Of a stretch of 64,000 nt of DNA, positions 36,172 to 45,246 are shown piece after piece; within the stretch, counting starts at the first letter, position 1; each line of letters begins with the position of its first letter. The translations under genes were made by a program, and so were the position numbers. The stretch is from Chryseobacterium edaphi. GTDB taxonomy: Bacteria; Bacteroidota; Bacteroidia; Flavobacteriales; Weeksellaceae. The stretch lies in NCBI RefSeq assembly GCF_025628985.1, contig NZ_JAOTEM010000002.1, positions 496,001 to 560,000 on the forward strand, read 5' to 3'. The notes below the pieces were generated by a model. That model was not told where the DNA came from. It did not search any database and saw only the letters and a list, made by a program, of their open reading frames with translations.

Positions 36172-37713
36172 TTACGAACTGCAAGAAAGCATCGAGCACC
36201 CACTTATATCATCATAATTTGTAGGTCTTTTTGCCGAAAATTCCGGAAAAATCTCTTCATAAGGATTTTCTAATGCTTTAGTTAATTTTTCAAGCATTTC
36301 AGTTTTTCCTTTGTTGATTTCTTCAATACATTCAAAAAGAAGATAATTTCTTAGAAGAAATTTAGGGTTTGTCTTTTTCATTAAATCTAAAGATTCGTTT
36401 TTAGAAATTGTATTTTTTTCTAATCGATCCTTATATATCTGAAGAAAATTCTCAAGTTTTTTTAATTTAACCTCATCTAAAAATGTATAAGAAATTTTTT
36501 GAAACTCTGTTTTTGCATTAGAAATATCATTAATTTTTTCTAATAAATTAAAAAATAAAGTATAGTCTAATTGTAGTTCCTGCATTAAGCCTTGCCAATT
36601 ACTGAAAAATTCTTCATCAGTATCTTTTAGTTCATTAAATCCAAATTTTCTGCAAAGCATTTTGTCATGCGCTTCCCAAAAATACGTTCCGTAAGAATTT
36701 AAAGTGTCTTCCAGAAATTTTTCATCTTTAATTAAAGCAAACAGCGCGTTGGCAAGCTGCCACAAATTCCATTGGGAAATTTGACCTTGTTTACCAAAAG
36801 CATATCTTCTTCCGGGAAGATCAGTTGTGTTTGGAGTGAAATTTAAATCATATTCATCCATCATAGAAAATGGGCCGTAGTCAATTGTCAATCCTAAAAT
36901 TGACATATTATCAGTATTCATCACTCCGTGTACAAAACCAACTCTGAACCAGTCCACCATTAAATCTGCTGTTTTTGTGCAAACTGACTGAAAAAAGTCT
37001 TTATATTTTTGTTCTCCTTCGGAAGTAATTTCAGGGAAATAATTTTTAATAGTAAAGTCTGTAAGCTTTTGTAATGTGTCAATTTCTTTTTGCGCAGACA
37101 TCAGTTCAAAATGTCCGAAACGTAAAAAACTTTCTGCTGTTCTTACAACGACTGCTCCTTTTTCTTCCTGTGGATTTCCGCTATACATCATGTCGCGTAC
37201 TACATTTTCTCCGGTAAAGCTTAAACTTAAAGCTCTCGTTGTAGGAATTCCCAGATGATGCATTGCTTCACTCATTAGATATTCTCTAACTGATGATCTT
37301 AAAACAGCACGTCCATCTGCATGTCTGGAATACGGTGTTGCTCCTGCACCTTTCCATTGTAATTCATTTTTCTCCCCCAATTCATTAATGATTTCTCCTG
37401 CAATAATAGCTCTTCCGTCACCTAATTGTTCTGCCCAGTTTCCGAATTGATGACCGGCGTAAGCTGTTGCGTAAGTTTTTAAGTTTTCTGGCAAACTGTT
37501 TCCCACAAGAAAATCAAGATCATTATTTTCAAATTTCCCTAAACCGATCTCTTCGGAAAGTTTTTCGTTAAAAATTATCAACTCGGGTTGATCAAATCCT
37601 ACAGGATCAATAGTTGAGAACAAAACTTTCGGTGTGTTTCTCTGAATGGGATTTTTAGAAAAATCTCCCGGAAAAGTTTCAATGAAAGTCTGTTTGATGT
37701 TCTTAAGATTCAT
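36172..37713 (-). CDS. selO: Protein adenylyltransferase SelO (YdiU)
   Basis: A 513-residue pseudokinase-fold enzyme that attaches AMP to Ser, Thr or Tyr of target proteins. Family landmarks are YAGHQFGNWAEQLGDGRA, ELQWKGAGATPYSRHADGRAV-type glycine loop region, VRDMMYSGNP, and NTDNMSILGLTIDYGPF with catalytic Asn/Asp residues. The C-terminus ends SGCSMLSCSS: the Cys third from the end matches the redox Cys of bacterial SelO (selenocysteine in animals). The TATATTTG on the minus strand at 37718-37725 abuts the start codon. Confidence 0.95.
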   Translation of the reverse strand: MNLKNIKQTFIETFPGDFSKNPIQRNTPKVLFSTIDPVGFDQPELIIFNEKLSEEIGLGKFENNDLDFLVGNSLPENLKTYATAYAGHQFGNWAEQLGDGRAIIAGEIINELGEKNELQWKGAGATPYSRHADGRAVLRSSVREYLMSEAMHHLGIPTTRALSLSFTGENVVRDMMYSGNPQEEKGAVVVRTAESFLRFGHFELMSAQKEIDTLQKLTDFTIKNYFPEITSEGEQKYKDFFQSVCTKTADLMVDWFRVGFVHGVMNTDNMSILGLTIDYGPFSMMDEYDLNFTPNTTDLPGRRYAFGKQGQISQWNLWQLANALFALIKDEKFLEDTLNSYGTYFWEAHDKMLCRKFGFNELKDTDEEFFSNWQGLMQELQLDYTLFFNLLEKINDISNAKTEFQKISYTFLDEVKLKKLENFLQIYKDRLEKNTISKNESLDLMKKTNPKFLLRNYLLFECIEEINKGKTEMLEKLTKALENPYEEIFPEFSAKRPTNYDDISGCSMLSCSS

Positions 37714-37743
37714 GCTTCAAATATATTAAAACGAAGACAAAAA

Positions 37744-37770
37744 AAGACCTTCCAATGATTGAAAGGTCTT
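37744..37770 (-). terminator. Terminator after the PBP1A gene
   Basis: On the minus strand AAGACCTTTCAAT-C-ATTGGAAGGTCTT, with one T-G pair, is followed by a T run. It lies 20 bp after the PBP1A stop and ends the ricT-like/gldH/PBP1A transcript. Confidence 0.8.
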
Positions 37771-37789
37771 ATGATAATTATTAAAAAAT

Positions 37790-40171
37790 TTATTTATTAA
37801 AATCAATATCTTCTCCGGTATTCAGATTGTCGTTGGCATTTTCATCTTTTTTACCTGAATTGTTTTTCGGTGTAGGATCTGCCGGTTTTGGATTTTTGAT
37901 CTGATCGATAGTTTGTAGACCGCCATCATCGCCATAACCTCCGCCAAGACCTTGAAGATTTGTGCAGCCGTCTTTCCAGTCACCAGGTTTTACAAACTTG
38001 TCTTCCATAGAAATGTTAAGAGATTTATCTGCCCACACTTTTTTCATGTAGATTGCCCAGATTGGTAATGCCATTTTAGCACCCTGTCCTTCTCCAGTTC
38101 CGTAGAAGTGAGTTGCTCTGTCTTCCCATCCAACCCAAGCTCCTGTCGCTAATTTTGGAGTGATTCCCATAAACCAACCATCGGAGTTATTCTGTGTTGT
38201 ACCGGTTTTACCTGCAATTTCTACGTCTTTAGATATTCCTTTTCTTCCAAGCTCACCAGAAGCTGTACCAAATTGTGCGACACCTTTCATCAATTCGATC
38301 ATGGTGTAAGCGTAATTAGGATTCATGACTTCTTTTGGTTCTGCATTTACTTCTTTTATAACTCTACCGTTTGCATCTTCAATTCTCCAAATCATTTCGG
38401 GTTTATTATAGTTTCCATAATTGGCGAAAGTACTGTATGCTCCTACCATTTCGTAAATCGTAATATCTGAAGAACCTAAAGCCATTGGTAAACTGGTAGA
38501 AATTTCTTCGGTTACACCCAAATCTCTTGCCGTTTGTATTACACTTTGTGTTCCCGTCATCTCAGCAAGTCTTAATGCTACAGGGTTTTGAGAATGAGCT
38601 AAAGCATCTCTAAGTGTAAGCATTCCGCCTCTTCCCGGAACATGATAAGTTCCTTTGTTAAAGCTTGCATTAGAGATAGTAGAACACGGTGTTAAGCCTA
38701 ATTTCATAATAGCAGTAGCGTATACAAAAGGCTTAAATGTAGATCCTACCTGTCTTTTTCCCTGTTTGATGTGATCATATTGGAAATGTTGCCAGTCGAT
38801 TCCTCCGACCCAAGCTTTGATTTCGCCGGTTCCCGGAACGACAGACATCAATCCCGCCTGTGCGATCTGTTTGTGATATCTGATAGAATCCCATGGTGAC
38901 ATTTCTACTTCTTCTTCTCCAGCCCAGGTAAAACGTGAAGTTTTGATTGGTTTACGGAATTCCATCATAATAGAATCCTCAGAAACTCCGGCTGCGCTAA
39001 GTTGTTTATAACGTCCGGTTCTTTTTACAGCCTGCATCATCACGCTGTTTGCCTGTTGATCGTTTAAGAAATAAAAAGGTCTGTTTTTTCTTCCTCTCTG
39101 CTCTGCATCGAATCTTTTCTGAAGATCTGTTAAATGTTCTTTAATGGATTCTTCAGCATATTTTTGCATTTTAGAATCAAGAGTTACATAGATTTTTAAT
39201 CCGTCTTTATAAAGGTTTAATTCTTTGCCTTTTTCTTTCTCGTAATCCTCAAGATATTTGTCAATCTCTTTCTTTAAATAAAACTTATAGTAAGCAGAAT
39301 GATTGTCATTAATGTTTTTGATAGGGTGATAATCTAAAGCAATTGGTGTAGATACCGCTTTATCAAAGGTTGCCTGATCAATATATCCTGTTTTTAACAT
39401 TTGATCCAAAACTACATCTCTTCTGGTTTTTGCCCTTTCAATATTCCTCATCGGGTTATTTTTGACAGGGTTTTCCAACATTGCTACAAACATCGCAGCT
39501 TCCGGCAGAGTAAGTTCTTTAGTTGTTTTATTAAAATAAATTTTAGCTGCCATTTCAACACCGTTGGCGTTGTATAAGAAGTCAAATTTATTGAAGTACT
39601 GAGTGATAATTTCTTCTTTTGTATATCTTTTTTCAAGACTAACCGCTACGACCCATTCTTTAAGCTTCTGTATAACCGCTTTAATTTTATTGTCGGATCT
39701 TTTTCCGGTAAATAATAATTTGGCAAGCTGTTGAGTGATTGTAGATCCACCACCACGTCCGCCTCGAAAAACAACAGCTCTTACAACAGACTGTAAATCA
39801 ATACCTGAATGTTCCTTGAAACGCTCATCTTCTTTAGCCTGTAAGGCATAAATAATATAAGGAGGAAGGTCTTGATAAGCAATTGGTTGTGTTTTTTCTT
39901 TTTCAAATTTACCTAAAAGCACGCCATCAGAAGAGATAATTTCTGATGCTACATAAATATCAGGATTTTCAAGTTCTTTCACATCGGGCATATCTCCAAG
40001 AAAACCTTGTGATACGGCAAAGAAAATTCCTGAAATCCCTAAAACTACTGCGAAAAAGCCGATCCAAATAAATTTGACCCATTTTTTCCATGTAGTATTT
40101 CTGCTGTTCTTTTTAGGAGGAAGCGGGAATGTTTTTCCTTTGTTTCCTGTATTTTGTCTGTTGTCTTCCAT
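37790..40171 (-). CDS. mrcA: Penicillin-binding protein 1A (transglycosylase/transpeptidase)
   Basis: A 793-residue class A PBP that polymerises and cross-links peptidoglycan. Basic N-terminus and one membrane helix (about 31-52), then the GT51 domain with its catalytic Glu in KEDERFKEHSGID and the GSTITQQLAK motif. The transpeptidase domain has SxxK as GSTFKPF, SxN as HSQNP and KTG as AGKTGTTQ. The C-terminal 50 residues are Gly/Asp/Asn-rich and probably disordered. It starts 6 bp after the gldH stop and shares its transcript. Confidence 0.96.
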   Translation of the reverse strand: MEDNRQNTGNKGKTFPLPPKKNSRNTTWKKWVKFIWIGFFAVVLGISGIFFAVSQGFLGDMPDVKELENPDIYVASEIISSDGVLLGKFEKEKTQPIAYQDLPPYIIYALQAKEDERFKEHSGIDLQSVVRAVVFRGGRGGGSTITQQLAKLLFTGKRSDNKIKAVIQKLKEWVVAVSLEKRYTKEEIITQYFNKFDFLYNANGVEMAAKIYFNKTTKELTLPEAAMFVAMLENPVKNNPMRNIERAKTRRDVVLDQMLKTGYIDQATFDKAVSTPIALDYHPIKNINDNHSAYYKFYLKKEIDKYLEDYEKEKGKELNLYKDGLKIYVTLDSKMQKYAEESIKEHLTDLQKRFDAEQRGRKNRPFYFLNDQQANSVMMQAVKRTGRYKQLSAAGVSEDSIMMEFRKPIKTSRFTWAGEEEVEMSPWDSIRYHKQIAQAGLMSVVPGTGEIKAWVGGIDWQHFQYDHIKQGKRQVGSTFKPFVYATAIMKLGLTPCSTISNASFNKGTYHVPGRGGMLTLRDALAHSQNPVALRLAEMTGTQSVIQTARDLGVTEEISTSLPMALGSSDITIYEMVGAYSTFANYGNYNKPEMIWRIEDANGRVIKEVNAEPKEVMNPNYAYTMIELMKGVAQFGTASGELGRKGISKDVEIAGKTGTTQNNSDGWFMGITPKLATGAWVGWEDRATHFYGTGEGQGAKMALPIWAIYMKKVWADKSLNISMEDKFVKPGDWKDGCTNLQGLGGGYGDDGGLQTIDQIKNPKPADPTPKNNSGKKDENANDNLNTGEDIDFNK

Positions 40172-40177
40172 GTGTAA

Positions 40178-40645
40178 TTACGGTTTAGCCGTTTCTACTT
40201 TTATACCTAAATCTTCAATTCCCGGAAGGTTGTCATTTCGCATTGCCTGCATCACGCCTACTTCATAAGTTCCCTTTTCCGGAAATTTATAATTTGTTTT
40301 GTACTGAAATAAAGTTTCTTTCGTTTCTCCAAATCCTGTTCCCAGCCATTCGCCGTTTGGTTTTGCCAAGATATAATTTAAAGTGTCAACCTGAGCGATT
40401 TTGCTTTTTAGGTTTTTAAAATTAACTATAAATCTAATATTGCTATAAGGATATTCATTATTATTCCTTACAACAAATATAATATTTTTAGGATTTTGCG
40501 GATCTGAAATTTCTAATTTAAATTTTTGTTCAGCTTTCTTCCCCCATTTATTGTTGATAGGATTCATGATAACATCTTCATTTGAAGTGCCGCATCCTAT
40601 CAGAATAATAAGCGATAATATCCCTAAAACTCTATGCATTGTCAT
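40178..40645 (-). CDS. gldH: Gliding motility lipoprotein GldH
   Basis: GldH, a lipoprotein needed for gliding and the type IX secretion apparatus in Flavobacterium johnsoniae. The best start is the ATG at 40645 (MTMHRVLGIL), or 40639, so that the lipobox LIGC sits about 18 residues in; the longer reading frame to 40711 runs antiparallel to no promoter and lies within the upstream gene. The start lies just before the upstream stop. The beta-sandwich body includes ANPNGEWLGTGFGETKE-like AKPNGEWLGTGFGETKE, a GldH signature. Chryseobacteria often lack gliding, so its function here may be secretion-related. Confidence 0.88.
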   Translation of the reverse strand: MTMHRVLGILSLIILIGCGTSNEDVIMNPINNKWGKKAEQKFKLEISDPQNPKNIIFVVRNNNEYPYSNIRFIVNFKNLKSKIAQVDTLNYILAKPNGEWLGTGFGETKETLFQYKTNYKFPEKGTYEVGVMQAMRNDNLPGIEDLGIKVETAKP

Positions 40646-42101
40646 CTTTTTTGGGCGGAAATTTCTTTTTAAACTTCTTTTTTGGAGGTTGTTGTGGTTT
40701 CTGCTCAGCATTTACATTGGCCTCTTCTTTTTCTAACTGAACCTTTGGCTGCTGCGGCTGTTGAGGCTTTTGCTGTCTTTGATTTGGGTTCTGGTTCGGA
40801 TTAGGTTTTGCGTTAGGATTCGTATTTCTTGGTCTTTCAGCTCTGTCAGAATTTGCTGGTCTTTCAGTTGCAGGTCGCTCGTTTTTTTGAGGTCTGTCAT
40901 TTCTGTCATTCCTTTCCGGACGGTCTTTTCTTGATCCCTGATTGTTATTCGGTCTGTTCTGATTTGGGTTTTGACCTTGATTCTGATTTCTGTTTTTATT
41001 GAAACCTCCTCTGTTTTTCTTCTCAAATCGGTCGACGCTGTTTTCCTGAATAAGATCTACACTTGGCAAAGCAATATCCGGAACTTTCAACTCTTCAAGC
41101 GGAAGTATTCTTTCACCTTTTTTGTTTTGAGCAATCAATTTTTTAACTAAATCGATATCGAAATCATACCAAGCCATTGAACTGTCAACATAAGCAAACC
41201 ACATTTTCTTCTTGAAAACGTCGATTTTAATACAAAAAGCTCTTCCTTTTTCAGTATCCAACATTGTTGAAGACGATGGAAAATGACTCAATGCATCCAG
41301 ATAACTGTCTAATTCATAATTTAAACAACATTTCAGTTTTCCGCACTGTCCTGCCAATTTTTGAGGATTGATGCTTAATTGCTGATATCTTGCTACATTG
41401 GTATTTACCGATCTGAAATCTGTCAACCATGTAGAACAGCACAATTCTCTTCCACAAGAACCAATTCCACCAATTTTTGCAGCTTCCTGTCTGAAACCGA
41501 TCTGTTTCATATCAATTTTGGTTCTGAAAGTTCCTGCGAACTCTTTAATCAGCATTCTAAAATCAACACGGTTGTCTGCCGTATAATAGAAAGTGACTTT
41601 TGATCCGTCGCCTTGATATTCTACATCAGTGATCTTCATTTCAAGACCTAATCTGTGAGATATTTTTCGGGCATCAACCTTTACGGTTTCTTCTTTTTTT
41701 CTTGCTTCCTGCCAGACTTCGATGTCTTTTTGGTTAGCCAGTCTGTATATTTTAAGTGGGTCTTCAGTTGAAAATCTTTTCTTTTTCATCTGAATTTTTA
41801 CCAATTCTCCTGAGAGACTTACCACTCCTACATCGTGTCCGGGGCTAGATTCTACTGTTACTACGCTACCTATATGTAAAGGAATATTGTTTACATTTTT
41901 ATAAAACGATTTTCTATCATTTTTAAACCTAACTTCCACAAAATCACATCGGTTAGATGCAGGGTTTTGTACGTTAGATAACCAATCGAAAACACTTAAT
42001 TTATAACTATTACCACAGGTATTTACACTTTCACAGCCATTCGCGGATTTCGTTCCGCAAGAATGTGCAGAATCGCCGGATGTTTTGCATCCACAACTCA
42101 T
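40632..42101 (-). CDS. RicT/PSP1-like protein with Cys-rich N-terminus and polar tail
   Basis: A 489-residue protein with a RicT/YaaT (PSP1 C-terminal) core at about 75-310; this core has GSCGRELCCSTW and GQCGKLKCCLNYE, the Cys sets that hold an Fe-S cluster in Bacillus RicT. The first 30 residues hold five Cys (MSCGCKTSG..., CGTKSANGCES...CGN). The last 140 residues are a repetitive Asn/Gln/Arg/Pro-rich disordered tail ending in Lys clusters (KKKFKKKFPPKKDDNA). In Bacillus the RicAFT complex affects RNA maturation; that role here is only inferred. The tail may bind RNA or other polyanions. The gene overlaps gldH. Confidence 0.85.
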   Translation of the reverse strand: MSCGCKTSGDSAHSCGTKSANGCESVNTCGNSYKLSVFDWLSNVQNPASNRCDFVEVRFKNDRKSFYKNVNNIPLHIGSVVTVESSPGHDVGVVSLSGELVKIQMKKKRFSTEDPLKIYRLANQKDIEVWQEARKKEETVKVDARKISHRLGLEMKITDVEYQGDGSKVTFYYTADNRVDFRMLIKEFAGTFRTKIDMKQIGFRQEAAKIGGIGSCGRELCCSTWLTDFRSVNTNVARYQQLSINPQKLAGQCGKLKCCLNYELDSYLDALSHFPSSSTMLDTEKGRAFCIKIDVFKKKMWFAYVDSSMAWYDFDIDLVKKLIAQNKKGERILPLEELKVPDIALPSVDLIQENSVDRFEKKNRGGFNKNRNQNQGQNPNQNRPNNNQGSRKDRPERNDRNDRPQKNERPATERPANSDRAERPRNTNPNAKPNPNQNPNQRQQKPQQPQQPKVQLEKEEANVNAEQKPQQPPKKKFKKKFPPKKDDNA

Positions 42102-42124
42102 ATATTATAATTTATTTAATCTTG

Positions 42125-42153
42125 CAAATTTATTGATTTTTATCTTTACACAA
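42125..42153 (-). promoter_or_regulatory. Promoter of the ricT-like/gldH/PBP1A operon
   Basis: On the minus strand TTG (42151-42153), 18 bp, then TAAATTTG (42125-42132), 24 bp upstream of the ATG at 42101. Confidence 0.6.
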
Positions 42154-42353
42154 TTCCAAAAATAATAAATCTTTGATTTGTTAAATGTTTAATCTTAAAC
42201 GATAATTTTTCAAATAGATTATTTGTTCGATAAAGTGTTTATTAATAGCTCTTTAGTGATTGAATTATTTAAAGTGTTATTTTAAACATAATTTTCTTTT
42301 ATAGTTATGTTTAAAATATTAAGATTTATTAACAGTCGTAATCAAAATAATTT

Positions 42354-42361
42354 TATATTTG
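42354..42361 (+). promoter_or_regulatory. -7 element for the FadL-like gene
   Basis: TATATTTG fits TAnnTTTG and ends 13 bp before the first ATG at 42375. This short leader would favour the second ATG at 42381 as the start. Confidence 0.45.
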
Positions 42362-42374
42362 GATTATATAATAA

Positions 42375-43619
42375 ATGTTTATGAAAAAAATATTAGTATC
42401 AACTGCTTTGTTGGCTGGGGTTCTATCTTATGCGGGAGGCTTCAGAGTTTCTTTGCAGGGGGTAAAACAATTGGCGATGGCGCATACCAGTGCTCATGCT
42501 GAAGATGCGAGTGTTGCATTCTTTAATCCTGCAGGTATGTCATTCATACCTTCTAAATTAAGTATTGTTGCAGGAGGTTTTGGAGCGAGTAATAAAGTTA
42601 CTTTTCAAAATTTAAATACTTTGCAGAGTACAGAAACAGATAATCCTATCGGTACACCAATTTATGCTGCGATTGCGTACAAGCCAATCGATAAATTATC
42701 GATCGGTTTCAGTTTTACAACTCCTTTCGGAAGTACAATTCAGTATCCTTATGATTGGGAAGGTAGAGAAATGGTGCAAAAACTTGAATTAAAAAGTTTC
42801 TATTTCCAACCGATGGTTTCTGTGAAAATGGCTGATTGGTTGTCTTTCGGGGCTAGTTATATTTATGCTAAAGGACAGGTAAACTGGGATAAAGCAGTTA
42901 CTCAGTTTGGCGGTACTGTAAATATTAATGACGAAAAAGCAAGCGGTCACGGTTATGGTTTTGGTTTTTACTTCAGACCAGATCCTAAATTTGATATGAG
43001 TATCGCTTATCGTTCACCGGTTGATATGAAAGCTAAAAAAGGAACTGCTACATTTACGGTTCCTGCACAGAGTACTGTTAACGGATTGTTGGGATTAAAC
43101 AGTGCCGGACAAGACGGTTTTACTGCAACTCTGCCATTAGTTGAAGAATATACGATTGGTATGACGTACAAGGTTACACCGAAATGGTTGATTTCAGCAG
43201 ATTTTAATTATCACGGTTGGGAAAGATACAGCAGATTGACTTTAGATTTTGCCAATGCTCCGATCGGAAATCAGGCAGATCCTACTATTCTTGTTGCTCC
43301 AAAAAACTTTAGAAATTCTAAAACATTCAGATTAGGAACTCAATATATGTTTAGTAATATGATTTTCGGACGTTTGGGAGCTTACTATGATGAGTCTCCA
43401 TATACTGACGAAAATTTCATTCCTGAGACACCTTCTTTTGATTCTTTTGTAGTTACCGGAGGTTTAGGATTTAAATTCAAGCAATTCGGAGTTGACGTTG
43501 CAGGAGGATATGTAATGCCACAAAGCAGAGATGTGAATAATAAATATTTAGGTTTCTATGGTCAGGCAAAAGCACAGGCATTCTATGTTGGACTAGGTTT
43601 ATCCTATAACGCTTTTTAA
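42375..43619 (+). CDS. Outer-membrane transport protein, FadL/OmpP1/TodX family
   Basis: A 414-residue beta-barrel with a signal peptide (cut near residue 21, VLSYAGG). The mature N-terminus GFRVSLQGVKQLAMAHTSAHAEDASVAFFNPAGM is the FadL/OmpP1 hatch signature (the NPAGM motif). It would let hydrophobic molecules cross the outer membrane. The ATG at 42381 (MKKILV) is the likelier start given the close promoter. The next gene, an SGNH-fold lipoprotein, follows after 10 bp, so a lipid uptake and hydrolysis pair is possible. Confidence 0.93.
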   Translation: MFMKKILVSTALLAGVLSYAGGFRVSLQGVKQLAMAHTSAHAEDASVAFFNPAGMSFIPSKLSIVAGGFGASNKVTFQNLNTLQSTETDNPIGTPIYAAIAYKPIDKLSIGFSFTTPFGSTIQYPYDWEGREMVQKLELKSFYFQPMVSVKMADWLSFGASYIYAKGQVNWDKAVTQFGGTVNINDEKASGHGYGFGFYFRPDPKFDMSIAYRSPVDMKAKKGTATFTVPAQSTVNGLLGLNSAGQDGFTATLPLVEEYTIGMTYKVTPKWLISADFNYHGWERYSRLTLDFANAPIGNQADPTILVAPKNFRNSKTFRLGTQYMFSNMIFGRLGAYYDESPYTDENFIPETPSFDSFVVTGGLGFKFKQFGVDVAGGYVMPQSRDVNNKYLGFYGQAKAQAFYVGLGLSYNAF

Positions 43620-43629
43620 TTAAAAGAAT

Positions 43630-45162
43630 ATGAAAAAAATAATAATATCTACACTTGCTGTTTCTGCATTGTTTTTTACGACAAGCTGCGAAACAGATTT
43701 TGATACAGACGTACAAGACATTGCTGTCACTAAAGGTGAAGCAGATTTTTCTAACTATGTTTCTTTAGGAAATTCACTGACTTCAGGATATAGAGATAAT
43801 GCATTATATATAGACGGACAAAACGAATCTTACCCGAATATTATTGCTGGACAAATGAAATTAGCCGGAGGAGGAAATTTCGTACAGCCCTTAATGGCCG
43901 ATAACAGAGGGGGATTGTTATTGGGTACAACTCCAATTCAGGCTACAAAATTGTATATTCAGTCTTTTGTAAATGGTTCACCAAACATCACAAATGTTGC
44001 AGGAGCACCAACGACTAATATCGCCAATAAAATAACAGGAGCTTTGAATAACTTTGGTGTTCCGGGAGCAAAATCATTTCATTTGGTGGCACCAGGTTAC
44101 GGAAATATTGCAGGAGTTTTAACGGGAACTGCAAATCCTTATTATGTAAGATTTTCTACAAGCACGACCTCAAGTGTTGTTGATGATGCTGTACTAAAAA
44201 AACCGACGTTCTTTTCTTATTGGATTGGTAATAACGATGTTTTGAGTTATGCGACAAGCGGTGGAGTAGGTGTAAACCAAACTGGAAATATAAATCCTGC
44301 GACTTACGGATCTAATGATATCTCTGACCCAAATGTGGTTGCAGCGGCAATCAAAGCTGGTCTTGATAAGTTGAAAGCTGGTGGAACTACAAAAGGAGTT
44401 ATTGCAAATATTCCTTATGTTACTTCTATTCCTTATTTTACAACTGTGCCTTACAATCCGCTTACACCGGCAGCTTTAGGAACAAATATTACAACTTTAA
44501 ATACAAGTTTATACGGACCGCTTAAACAAGCTTTAACGGCTTTTGGAGCAGGAACCAGAATTAATTTACTTTCGGCTAGTACTTCAAACCCTGTTTTGAT
44601 TAAAGATGCCTCTCTAACTGATCTTAGTGCGCAACTAACTGCTGCATTAACGCCATCTTTAGGACTTGCTACGGCTACGGCTTTCGGTCAGATCTATGGA
44701 CAGGCAAGACAAACAACAGCTGAAGATTATATCCTTCTTACAACAAGAGGCGTTATCGGAACTACGGCTCCGGGAGCTCCGGCTTCAATCAATGTATACG
44801 GAATTTCATATCCTTTACAGAATCAGCATGTACTGACTAAAACAGAAGCTGCGACAGTAAAAACTGCAGTTGATGCTTACAATACCTCGATTAAAACATT
44901 AGCAGATACTTACGGATTGGCTTTTGTGGATGCAAATAAAAAAATGGTTGAACTAAACGGTCAATCAGGAATTTCATTTGACGGAGTGAAGTATACGGCT
45001 AAGTTTGTAACTGGTGGTACATTCTCATTAGACGGAGTTCACCTTACAGGTAGAGGTTATGCTATTGTTGCCAATGAATTTATCAAGGCAATTAATATGA
45101 AATACAAATCTACATTACCACAGGTTGATGTAAATAAATATTCAGGAGTTACATTCCCATAA
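43630..45162 (+). CDS. SGNH/GDSL-like hydrolase lipoprotein
   Basis: A 510-residue lipoprotein (lipobox TTSC, C20). The block I nucleophile region is YVSLGNSLTSGYRDN, and block V is LDGVHLTGRGY, which supplies the Asp and His; SYWIGNNDVLSYA gives the block III Asn (GND-like). These are GDSL/SGNH features with Asn in place of Asp at block I (G-N-S). Its partner gene is the FadL-like porin 10 bp upstream. Substrate unknown, likely an ester of lipids or an acetylated glycan. Confidence 0.85.
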   Translation: MKKIIISTLAVSALFFTTSCETDFDTDVQDIAVTKGEADFSNYVSLGNSLTSGYRDNALYIDGQNESYPNIIAGQMKLAGGGNFVQPLMADNRGGLLLGTTPIQATKLYIQSFVNGSPNITNVAGAPTTNIANKITGALNNFGVPGAKSFHLVAPGYGNIAGVLTGTANPYYVRFSTSTTSSVVDDAVLKKPTFFSYWIGNNDVLSYATSGGVGVNQTGNINPATYGSNDISDPNVVAAAIKAGLDKLKAGGTTKGVIANIPYVTSIPYFTTVPYNPLTPAALGTNITTLNTSLYGPLKQALTAFGAGTRINLLSASTSNPVLIKDASLTDLSAQLTAALTPSLGLATATAFGQIYGQARQTTAEDYILLTTRGVIGTTAPGAPASINVYGISYPLQNQHVLTKTEAATVKTAVDAYNTSIKTLADTYGLAFVDANKKMVELNGQSGISFDGVKYTAKFVTGGTFSLDGVHLTGRGYAIVANEFIKAINMKYKSTLPQVDVNKYSGVTFP

Positions 45163-45185
45163 AAAGGAAGAAAATAAAAAAAGGA

Positions 45186-45217
45186 AACCACAAGACTTAT
45201 TCTTGTGGTTTTTTTTT
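45186..45217 (+). terminator. Terminator after the SGNH gene
   Basis: AACCACAAGA-CTTAT-TCTTGTGGTT is a 10-bp perfect stem followed by eight T residues. It ends the FadL-SGNH transcript. Confidence 0.9.
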
Positions 45218-45224
45218 AAATTTG
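45217..45224 (+). promoter_or_regulatory. -7 element of prs
   Basis: TAAATTTG, directly after the T tract of the preceding terminator, ends 22 bp before the prs ATG. No TTG with proper spacing is seen. Confidence 0.5.
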
Positions 45225-45246
45225 CAAAATCTTTTAAAAAGTAAAA

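Noticed and set aside
36090..36203. ATG at 36203 as the start of the membrane protein
   Set aside because: It lies inside selO and before the selO terminator; the encoded residues show no membrane-protein or family character.
40733..41026. 97-residue frame inside the RicT-like gene
   Set aside because: It is a shadow of the low-complexity Asn/Gln/Arg tail in another frame.
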